DNA of 41,498 nt. Origin: a virus. Below, piece after piece: positions 34,701 to 40,741 of the stretch. Position 1 is the first letter of the stretch; every line of letters starts with the position of its first letter. The translations under genes were made by a program, and so were the position numbers. The notes beneath the pieces were generated by a model that made no database searches, was not told where the DNA came from, and saw only the letters and a program-made list of their open reading frames with translations. The DNA lies in the IMG/VR virus record IMGVR_UViG_3300034418_008706, positions 1-41,498 of that record, one strand, 5' to 3'.

Positions 34701-36050
34701 ACAACAGGTACTGCAAATTTAGCTGTAGGTGCGCTTGCAGGCTGTTCACTAACGACAGGTAGTCAGCACGTTCTAATTGGTCCACTTGCAGGTGCGGGCC
34801 TTACAACAGAAAGTGGTATTGGCATATCTAAAGGTAGTACGCATGTAGGTTATGCATCAGGGCAGAAGGTAACAGGCCAGCAAAACACCGCCGTTGGTCA
34901 CGCAACTTTAGGACAAAGATGGGCATCAGGTACTGGTTCAGGAAATGTTTATGGCGCATACAATACTGCAATAGGCGCTCAATCAATGCAGTATTTAGAA
35001 AATGGCGCTGAAAATAATACAGCAGTTGGCTACCGAGCAATGATGGGTGCTACTGCTGGTGGTAACTATGGTGATTATAATACTGCAGTTGGTTCTGTAG
35101 CGCTTGAAAAAAATACATCAGGGTGTCGTAATGTGGCTGTCGGCGGCCTTGCAATGCAATTAAACACTACAGGGTGTAATAATGCTGCTATAGGATATTA
35201 CGCTCTAAGAAGCAATACCGTTGGTAGTATGAATAATGCTATGGGACGTATGGCCTTGCGTCTAAACACCTCTGGCGATCAAAACGTAGCCGTTGGACAT
35301 TATGGTATGTGTAATAATACTATTGGTAAATATAACGTTGCAGTTGGAGCTAGTGCACTAAATGGAAATACTACTGGTTCATGTAATACTGTGGTCGGTT
35401 GGAGAGCTGGTTATGATAATACTACTGGTTACCTTAACACATTAATTGGTTATTGCGCAGGTAAAACGTTAACTACTGGTAATAATAATATTATTATTGG
35501 TGATAATTCTCAGCCAAGTTCTGCTTCTGCAACCAACGAAATTACTTTAGGCAACTCTTCAATAACATGCTTACGTATTCCTGGTATTAGTATAACTGGC
35601 CATGGAACAGGAAATATTGGTAAAGATACTAGTGATTACATTTCGTTTACAACAGCCAATCAAATGGACATTTATTTAAATAGTTCTAATGAGTTTCGTT
35701 TTGAGGCTGACGGTGACTTCCATGCTGATGGAAACGTATTTGCTTATTCAACAACTGTTTCTTCAGATGAACGACTAAAAGAAAACATTCAAGTTGTATC
35801 TGGCTTAGATAAGGTTATGGCACTAGACGGTGTTACCTTTAATTGGAAACGCGATGGCCAAGCTAGTGCAGGTGTTATAGCTCAACAGGTACAAGAGGTA
35901 CTTCCTGAAGCTGTATCTACCGTAAAGGGGTTAAAGACAGAAGAAGAGTATTTAACAGTAAATTATAATGGTATAATTGCTATTCTTATTGAAGCAATCA
36001 AAGACTTAAAAGCCGAAATTGAGGAGCTAAAGAATGCCTCTTACAAGTAG
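31770..36050 (+). CDS. Giant tail fibre 3 with three beta-roll arrays and S74 chaperone
   Basis: This is a 1426-residue protein with an AAGGA site. A short N-terminus (AIKVQGTTVINDSAALQNIT) differs from fibre 2 and resembles a minimal attachment segment. Three arrays of 17-residue turns follow (about 15, 15 and 28 turns), each begun by ASxIxxLSDxxxx and, between arrays, the neck module (NEITLG..NVSLLRIPGLGS, DGHVLTYDS). The C-terminal 95 residues are an S74 chaperone: SDERLKENI (S1332, K1337), GVTFNWK, AGVIAQQVQEVLPEAVS, LTVNYNGIIAILIEAIKDLK and a coiled coil. Self-cleavage before S1332 would release the chaperone and leave a trimer. Its last 17 bases overlap the next gene, a tip candidate. 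Confidence 0.9.
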   Translation: MAIKVQGTTVINDSAALQNITALDATTSATISSAVGGGGASAINDLSDASTAGTRNLALGTSAGTGQAGNTTVGFEAGCNLSAANGDQNIFVGTYAGKSFSVADHQIGIGYGAMCAGSSVPFYNVAVGSYAMMNITGGCNTALGGSAMRCSLNATCNVAVGYNSLYFNTTGINNTAVGVNALYSMTTGQNNTAIGVNALCASTNGNENTVVGTNAQRQTTCFTVAVGFNALFNSSGNQNVAVGHCASTSNTTGAGNVTLGYRSFRNNTTGVNSVAIGMNSMCNNTGGYFNVGVGGSTLFNNTTGYGNTAVGYLSGQSVEGSNVTTIGYIAQPSSATATNEITLGNANVSLLRIPGLGSTDGHVLTYDSASGGIVLAAAGGGGASSIDGLSDGKSPDTTSIGLGTNALANDDGSSNRNIALGQSALQNVTTGCRNTAIGYGTLTALTTGCENTAIGNQALSCAVTTRYGTAIGSLASFRDTSSVRNTAIGFQAKMYGNGNDNTMIGACAGRLTSGGCNTAVGAQSLLNNTTGGCNTAVGSYALRCNTTASCNTAVGSDAMYFNTSGHTNVAVGYQSLCKNTRGCYNVALGACASYGNTSGIYNTAVGLLALKCNTTGRFNAAVGSLALFNNTCSDYNTAFGNSALRNNTTGTTNTAIGASSGCTITTGSNLTVLGYNAQPSSVTATNEITLGDSNVSLLRIPGLGSTDGHVLTYDSTSGGMILAAAGGGASSIDGLSDGKSPDASSLGLGTNALANDYGTTNQNVAIGCNALCTNVTGCFTVAIGVCALTNMTGFGCNTAVGYCALASNTTANGNAAVGTYALRFSTGGNNTAFGKSAMASNTTGYQNTAVGQGVMSSNTLGGDNTAIGFNALSFNTTGNSNVAVGNHALGKNISGYENVAVGKVALYCNVSGQQNAAVGTCAMRQNCGGNCNAALGSYALYNNTYGNENVAIGFCSLFSATTPTSIIAIGASALKSLTTGTANLAVGALAGCSLTTGSQHVLIGPLAGAGLTTESGIGISKGSTHVGYASGQKVTGQQNTAVGHATLGQRWASGTGSGNVYGAYNTAIGAQSMQYLENGAENNTAVGYRAMMGATAGGNYGDYNTAVGSVALEKNTSGCRNVAVGGLAMQLNTTGCNNAAIGYYALRSNTVGSMNNAMGRMALRLNTSGDQNVAVGHYGMCNNTIGKYNVAVGASALNGNTTGSCNTVVGWRAGYDNTTGYLNTLIGYCAGKTLTTGNNNIIIGDNSQPSSASATNEITLGNSSITCLRIPGISITGHGTGNIGKDTSDYISFTTANQMDIYLNSSNEFRFEADGDFHADGNVFAYSTTVSSDERLKENIQVVSGLDKVMALDGVTFNWKRDGQASAGVIAQQVQEVLPEAVSTVKGLKTEEEYLTVNYNGIIAILIEAIKDLKAEIEELKNASYK
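32757..32955 (+). repeat. Neck/linker module, first copy in fibre 3
   Basis: Encodes AQPSSATATNEITLGNANVS, RIPGLGS and DGHVLTYDS, then GGGASSIDGLSDGKSPD. A second copy lies at 33798–33993 with many silent changes. It is homologous in plan to the fibre 2 neck. Confidence 0.8.
33798..33993 (+). repeat. Neck/linker module, second copy in fibre 3
   Basis: Same protein segment as 32757–32955 with a few changes (V for A in PSSVTATNEITL) and many silent third-base differences, so this duplication is older than those at 28089 and 28514. Confidence 0.8.
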
Positions 36051-37386
36051 TGGTCAGATTGATCTTAATTCGATGCACGTCGAAGCTGGAGGTACTACTG
36101 GCACCGAATGTAGTATGAATGATGCAGATATTCGGGGGTTGATCTCTAAAGGTGCTGCAGCACAGATGGGCTTTAATGAGTGGTATGGAGCAAGTGCGAT
36201 CGCCACTCCACAAAACACTTCAAGCTTCACATCAATACCGTATGGGAGCACATCTGTGATTGTTGGTGGATATAAGTTTATGTACGCACATGATAATGGT
36301 GATTTTCAGGTAATTTTTAACAACAATAGCAGTACGACTATGTCCGCTGTGTCAACAGATGATGGTGCTAGTTGGGGTATAACCACGATGACCTATAATG
36401 GAAGTCAAGGCGACTACGGGTCAATACTTAGTGCTGGCAATGCCCAGAGAGATTACTATACTTTTGGCAGTGCGGGGGGGGTTTATACTTTCCGAACGTC
36501 CGGCAAATTTTCTATAATGAATTGGTGGCTTTATCAAGATAATGGCGTTATTCTTCAAATACCTAATTCTCAAAATGTTGGCCAAGGCAGATATGTTTTA
36601 GCAAGAGATCAAAGCAATAAAACAGGTCAAATAATTGGTTTCAATCATAGTCCTCAAGTTGCTTGGCAGTGGAACGGAAATACCTCATCCTCAAGTGGCA
36701 CAATAACAAGTTCGAATGTAACCACTTTTTCAATGCCTGCAACAGCAAATAGTCAGTATATGTTAGGTTTCACAGATATGTGGAAAAAAGGAAATGATCT
36801 TTTTGTTATAGGAAGTTCTGCAAGTAGTTCGACAACTCCGATTTTAGCTTTTACTTCCTCCAACGGTGGGTCAAGTTATTCGTCAACTACAATTAGAACT
36901 CGAAATACCAGCACTGAAATTAACCATTCTCCGTACATTGATGGCTTAGGCCACGCTTCCGCGATAGATCAAGCAAATGATGATTATTATCTTATTATAT
37001 CTGTTACAAATAATAGCATGGAACAGCGATTTGAGTTGTGGAAAACGACAGCTTCTAACAAAGGTACAAGTTGGACGAACATAACTACTGATATGGTCGG
37101 TGATGTTTTTGGTAGGGCAGCAAGTTCAGATTATGGCTCGATACGCGATATTGACGTTTACGGTGGTTGTTGGGTTATAGCATGGACCGGTGTTACTGGA
37201 ACCAATCAAAGCTATAGCGCTCAAGATGCTTATACTTTGCTTGATGGTGGATGGGGCAGTTCTGGTTGGGTTATTCACGCAACAACACCGTATAATTCTT
37301 CTCAAACAACTTTTCGGAAGGTGTGTATCAATAGCAACAAAAAGGCTCTTGGACTAGAACTTAATACATTAAGGAGATTTTATTAA
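36034..37386 (+). CDS. Fibre-tip candidate with Asp-box (sialidase-type propeller) motifs
   Basis: This is a 450-residue protein. Residues 1–53 (LTSSGQIDLNSMHVEAGGTT ... ADIRGLISKGAA ... GFNEWYGAS) form a docking-like module with the same plan as the start of the protein at 16586. The rest is beta-rich with Asp-box-like S-x-D/N-x-G-x-x-W/Y motifs: STDDGASW (107–114), SSNGGSSY (275–282) and ASNKGTSW (340–347). Asp boxes are typical of beta-propellers in sialidases and related lectins. Catalytic residues of sialidases (an arginine triad, Tyr/Glu pair) are not evident. It is coupled to fibre 3 by a 17-base overlap. A receptor-binding propeller carried at the fibre 3 tip is my inference; a hydrolase is possible. 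Confidence 0.6.
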   Translation: MPLTSSGQIDLNSMHVEAGGTTGTECSMNDADIRGLISKGAAAQMGFNEWYGASAIATPQNTSSFTSIPYGSTSVIVGGYKFMYAHDNGDFQVIFNNNSSTTMSAVSTDDGASWGITTMTYNGSQGDYGSILSAGNAQRDYYTFGSAGGVYTFRTSGKFSIMNWWLYQDNGVILQIPNSQNVGQGRYVLARDQSNKTGQIIGFNHSPQVAWQWNGNTSSSSGTITSSNVTTFSMPATANSQYMLGFTDMWKKGNDLFVIGSSASSSTTPILAFTSSNGGSSYSSTTIRTRNTSTEINHSPYIDGLGHASAIDQANDDYYLIISVTNNSMEQRFELWKTTASNKGTSWTNITTDMVGDVFGRAASSDYGSIRDIDVYGGCWVIAWTGVTGTNQSYSAQDAYTLLDGGWGSSGWVIHATTPYNSSQTTFRKVCINSNKKALGLELNTLRRFY

Positions 37387-37387
37387 A

Positions 37388-37939
37388 ATGTATGAATTCA
37401 GATGTGAAGATGAATATGACGCTGAAAAAATGATGTATGTATTATCAGATAGTCAGAAGGCTATGTCTGAAGCGGTAATGTTTAAAGAAGGATCTAATGA
37501 TTTAGAAACTTTAAAAAATTATTGGGATAGCACAATTCGTACTATGGCTGAGCAAGAGGAATACAAATTCCATCAGGCATGGCGCGGCGATCAATTGGTA
37601 ATGTATGGCGTTGCAGGGGTTTTTGGTGATAGATACCATCAAGGCGCTGGGTTTTATAGATCATACGAAGGTAGTCGAACTTGGACATTTTCAAGGGAAT
37701 TTTGGCTAGAACACGTCGAATATTGCAAAACATTGCAAACAAATAGAATAAGTGCCGATGTAAAGAAGCTTGATGATAATAATGAGCAAACTCCGCATTG
37801 GGCAATGTTGCAGCTTATTCCACAAAGGATTAATCTTTGGATGACAACAGAAGATACTGAACAGGACAATGTAGGCAGATGGACTATGTATTTTAATGAG
37901 ACAATATATCAAGAACTCAATCCACACCTTTACGACTAG
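37388..37939 (+). CDS. Hypothetical protein, first gene of the adenylation cassette
   Basis: This is a 183-residue protein with an AAGGAG site 12 bases before the ATG; it starts one base after the previous stop. It is rich in aromatic and charged residues: a helical N-terminal part (DAEKMMYVLSDSQKAMSEAV), then HQAWRGDQLVMYGVAGVFGD (54–73), RTWTFSREFWLEHVEY (about 89–104) and MLQLIPQRINLWM. The middle is faintly like a GNAT-type acyltransferase strand-helix pattern, but no acetyl-CoA motif is clear, so I leave the function open. The next gene (short adenylation enzyme) begins 44 bases before its end, so the two are surely co-expressed. Confidence 0.55.
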   Translation: MYEFRCEDEYDAEKMMYVLSDSQKAMSEAVMFKEGSNDLETLKNYWDSTIRTMAEQEEYKFHQAWRGDQLVMYGVAGVFGDRYHQGAGFYRSYEGSRTWTFSREFWLEHVEYCKTLQTNRISADVKKLDDNNEQTPHWAMLQLIPQRINLWMTTEDTEQDNVGRWTMYFNETIYQELNPHLYD

Positions 37940-38813
37940 TGGAACAACAGGATTTCCAAAGCAAGTAAAACACACTCAAGAATTTTTGGACGAAGTTTCT
38001 CAGGCTAATATCAATTTATATAATTTAAATAAAAAATCAAAATTATTGAATTACATGGCACCTATGAGTATTGGAACTGCGGTAATGATGGATAATGTCC
38101 AGAGGATTATAGGTTGTGAGGTTCTTCACGAAAAGTTTAATCCATTTACATTCAGTGATTATATTCATAAGGTTAGACCCACATTCATGGTTATGCCGCC
38201 AAATATGTGGCGGGTCTTATCAAAGATGAAGTCATGGCATGATTTAGATATGTCTTCTTTCGAAATGATTTCTGTTGGCGGGGATTTCACTGCAAATGGA
38301 ATGCTTATGGACTTGCGGCAAAGGGGTGTTGGCAGGGTTTATAATGTTTACGGCTCAACTGAAGTCCCACCTCCTGTTCTCTACAGCATGGGAGAGAATC
38401 ATTATTCACGTCATAAAATTCCTGATGGCGTCAGCATAAAGTTCTCTAAACGGCAAACGCTTATGTGTAAATGGGACAGTCAAGGCGAATGGTGGGATAG
38501 CGAAGATTTAGTTGAAGGGAAAAACGTCTGGGATTTCCATTTAAAAGGCCGTGAAAGAAATATGTTTAAACAAGATAACGTTCGTGTTTACCCGGAAGAA
38601 GTTGAAAAAATTGCGGCACATTATGGCGCATCTATATCACTTTGTAGGCAAGTAGAATTTAGTGCTGTTGTTTTTTACACAGGCGATATGGATGAATTTG
38701 CACTACACGAGGAATTAAAACATATTCCAAGGTTACGGATAAAAAAAGTAAGTCACATTGAGGTAGATGAAAATTTACGCAAGATTGTGAGAAATCAAAC
38801 CACACCTATTTGA
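37896..38813 (+). CDS. Short AMP-forming adenylation (ANL) enzyme lacking the usual N-terminal region
   Basis: This is a 305-residue protein; ANL enzymes usually have 450–600. It has a near-complete set of core motifs: the P-loop TSGTTGFPK (14–22), RPTFMVMPPNMW (94–105), NVYGSTEV (150–157, the A5 adenine-binding motif), DSEDLVEG (201–208, where the ribose-binding Asp sits), LKGRERNMFKQDNVRVYPEE (216–235, the A8 hinge) and LRKIVRN (294–300) with K296 in the place of the catalytic lysine. Only 13 residues precede the P-loop. An in-frame stop at 37872–37874 rules out a longer start, so the N-terminal ~100 residues are truly absent. The nearest types are short MenE-like acyl ligases. It would activate a carboxylic acid as an acyl-AMP; substrate and acceptor are unknown. 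Confidence 0.75.
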   Translation: MRQYIKNSIHTFTTSGTTGFPKQVKHTQEFLDEVSQANINLYNLNKKSKLLNYMAPMSIGTAVMMDNVQRIIGCEVLHEKFNPFTFSDYIHKVRPTFMVMPPNMWRVLSKMKSWHDLDMSSFEMISVGGDFTANGMLMDLRQRGVGRVYNVYGSTEVPPPVLYSMGENHYSRHKIPDGVSIKFSKRQTLMCKWDSQGEWWDSEDLVEGKNVWDFHLKGRERNMFKQDNVRVYPEEVEKIAAHYGASISLCRQVEFSAVVFYTGDMDEFALHEELKHIPRLRIKKVSHIEVDENLRKIVRNQTTPI

Positions 38814-38824
38814 AAGGATTTATA

Positions 38825-39157
38825 ATGCAGCTTACAAAAACAAACGCAGTCAATCTTTTTCAAGAAATTGGCAGAATATTTGAGAGAGATTGGAACGAAC
38901 TATCGGGAATGGAGTTGTCAAAATGGGATCAAGATTTGCTAATGGGCGTTGCTTGTTACTCAGCTCTTTTTTTAAGAGGTGAATACAAGACCTTGGATTT
39001 AGCTCAAGAAAAAGTCTTACAACATATTAGGGATCAAGCAACTAAAAATCCCAACTATAATAAAGTGAGAAAACGTACAACTTTGGGAATTTACAAGTTG
39101 TTTAGAGAACTGGAAAAACAAATGGACGCTACAATTCCTGCAGATAAGGATTTGTGA
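38825..39157 (+). CDS. Helical hypothetical protein of the adenylation cassette
   Basis: This protein has 110 residues from the ATG at 38825, which follows a GAAAGGA site; a start at 38810 would add five residues and overlap the previous gene. The composition is helical: TNAVNLFQEIGRIFERDWNE, then WDQDLLMGVACYSALFLRGE and IYKLFRELEKQMDAT. The middle is more hydrophobic but too short and charged for a membrane span. It lacks the DSL motif of an acyl carrier. The function is unknown. It is coupled to the next gene by TGA/ATG overlap. Confidence 0.5.
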   Translation: MQLTKTNAVNLFQEIGRIFERDWNELSGMELSKWDQDLLMGVACYSALFLRGEYKTLDLAQEKVLQHIRDQATKNPNYNKVRKRTTLGIYKLFRELEKQMDATIPADKDL

Positions 39158-39369
39158 TGAGCCAGTATAGTGGAAAAGATTGGCCTTTCCCATGGGAAAC
39201 CCAAAAAGTCTTTGCTTCACAGGAAGACATTGCCGCGCGACTTGAGAAAGCTGCTTCTTTTCTAGGTGGCAGAGAAAATAAGTATTCTGAGCTTTATGTT
39301 TCGGCTGCGGACGAAATATATCGTTTACGTTCGCTTTGCGATAAAAATAGTATTGATTATCGGGAATAG
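39157..39369 (+). CDS. Small hypothetical protein, last gene of the adenylation cassette
   Basis: This protein has 70 residues from the ATG at 39157 (ATG overlapping the previous TGA; a GTG at 39154 is possible). The N-terminus has GKDWPFPWETQKVF; two helices follow (DIAARLEKAASFLGG and YVSAADEIYRLRSLCDK). No family is recognised and no signal or carrier motif is seen. Its role is likely tied to the three genes before it. Confidence 0.5.
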   Translation: MSQYSGKDWPFPWETQKVFASQEDIAARLEKAASFLGGRENKYSELYVSAADEIYRLRSLCDKNSIDYRE

Positions 39370-39401
39370 AACTAATGAACGTATGTAGGGGTTTACTTAT
39401 T

Positions 39402-39409
39402 TATAACTA
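39402..39409 (+). promoter_or_regulatory. Candidate late promoter (TATAACTA) in an 80-base gap
   Basis: A 7-of-8 match to the late promoter octamer lies 41 bases before the ATG at 39450, in an AT-rich gap that also has TATAATAT at 39408–39415. The gap is one of the longest in the window and begins a new functional group, which favours a transcript start here. Confidence 0.4.
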
Positions 39410-39449
39410 TAATATATAATACAGATAATGATTTTTTTATGGAGATATT

Positions 39450-40364
39450 ATGTCTTTAGATACTTATGTGGTTGAAGGTGGTATTGGTAAATGTGTTATG
39501 TTCACATCGCTTTTACCAAAACTTGCTGAAAGAGCTGGTGGTCCAGTACAAATTGTAACACCTTATATTGACGTGTTTAGAGACAATCCTCTTGTCAAGA
39601 TGTGTTACGATGAATCATCCATTCCTATGGATGATCCTAGAATTCTCGAATCAGATAATATTCATTATAGTGAGCCTTACAAAAGTAATTTTGTTAAGGG
39701 TGATTGGCATTTGGTTCAAGCATATTGCAAGCTGCATGGGGTGGAATATGATCCTTCAATGCGGCCAAAGATGTATACTGATTGGGCAAAGGCAGATACA
39801 ATTAAATGGCTAACTGATAATAATATTGGCGATAATTATATCATGATTCAATTTACTGGAGGTCAGACGCCAATTGGTTGGAATCAAAACAATCAGTATG
39901 TTAGCTCTAATGCAGGACGTAACTATCATCCTTACTTTGCACAAGGGATTGTCAATGCTCTAAAAGAGCGTTATCCAAATCACACTATTATCGATGCAAG
40001 TATGCCAAATGAACCAGGTTATAATGGTGCTATTAAATGTGCAATGTCTTTTACTGTTCTTCACGAACTACTAAAGAAAGCAAAAGGATTCATTGGAATT
40101 GATTCTTGTCTACAACACTTTGCTGCATCAGTTGGAACACCAGGAGTTGTAATCTGGGGTAACACTCGTTGGACTCAATTTGGTTATATGCAAAACTATA
40201 ACATGTCATTCCATGATAAAAGAAAATATAATACGTATTATAAAATGGACATTTCAGATCCTAGAAATATTATGGTAGATGCCAATGATGTTCTAAACAC
40301 ATATATTGATAAAGTGCACGGCAAAAAAGTCAAAGATGAAGATATTAGATTGGCACATAAATGA
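39450..40364 (+). CDS. GT9 (heptosyltransferase-family) glycosyltransferase
   Basis: This is a 304-residue protein with a GGAGA site. It shows the GT9 pattern at both ends: VEGGIGKCVMFTSLLPKLAE (8–27, the G.IGD.....P.L... N-terminal loop, with C in place of D) and AKGFIGIDSCLQHFAASVGT (211–230) followed by PGVVIWGNT (231–239), the 'D.....H.A...G.P...L.G' donor-binding region. Family members add heptose to lipopolysaccharide core or related acceptors in the cytoplasm. The central segment is beta-alpha with a typical inter-domain hinge. It heads the last group, with DUF6165 and a sulfotransferase. A glycan made by or for the phage is inferred; a role in heptose transfer is not proved. Confidence 0.75.
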   Translation: MSLDTYVVEGGIGKCVMFTSLLPKLAERAGGPVQIVTPYIDVFRDNPLVKMCYDESSIPMDDPRILESDNIHYSEPYKSNFVKGDWHLVQAYCKLHGVEYDPSMRPKMYTDWAKADTIKWLTDNNIGDNYIMIQFTGGQTPIGWNQNNQYVSSNAGRNYHPYFAQGIVNALKERYPNHTIIDASMPNEPGYNGAIKCAMSFTVLHELLKKAKGFIGIDSCLQHFAASVGTPGVVIWGNTRWTQFGYMQNYNMSFHDKRKYNTYYKMDISDPRNIMVDANDVLNTYIDKVHGKKVKDEDIRLAHK

Positions 40365-40741
40365 TAGTGGAGACCCCAGTTAGTGTTGGTGAATTAGTAG
40401 ATAAGATTACTATCTTACGAATTAAGAGTCGTAGGATTAAAGATAAACAAAAACTTATTAATATTAATAATGAATTGAATCAATTGATAACAATATTCTC
40501 AAAACTAGAGATTCCTGATATATTGTTTGAATTTGTTGAACTTGAAGATATTAATCGTAAACTATGGGATATTGAAGATGATATCCGTGAGAAAGAAAGA
40601 TCTAAACAGTTTGATGAAGGGTTTATTGAATTAGCAAGATCAGTCTATATAACCAATGATAGAAGATCAGAAGTCAAAAAACAAATTAATCTAAAGGTTG
40701 GATCTGATCTAGTAGAAGAAAAATCCTATGAGCAGTACTAA
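40361..40741 (+). CDS. DUF6165 family protein
   Basis: This is a 126-residue protein. The whole chain matches the family pattern: PVSVGELVDKITILRIKSRR (6–25) at the start, LEDINRKLWDIEDDIREKER (61–80), FDEGFIELARSVYITNDRR (84–102) and a final IN.K.GSDLVEEKSYEQY. DUF6165 proteins are short helical proteins often found beside lipopolysaccharide or glycan biosynthesis genes; their activity is not known. It overlaps the GT9 gene by 4 bases (ATGA) and overlaps the following sulfotransferase start by 14 bases, so the three are co-expressed. Confidence 0.75.
   Translation: MIVETPVSVGELVDKITILRIKSRRIKDKQKLININNELNQLITIFSKLEIPDILFEFVELEDINRKLWDIEDDIREKERSKQFDEGFIELARSVYITNDRRSEVKKQINLKVGSDLVEEKSYEQY

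Noticed and set aside
36034-37386. True sialidase
   Set aside because: Asp boxes alone mark the fold; the catalytic arginines and Tyr/Glu pair cannot be placed from the sequence.
38825-39369. Acyl carrier protein partner for the adenylation enzyme
   Set aside because: Neither small protein has the D-S-L carrier motif or the expected acidic four-helix pattern.
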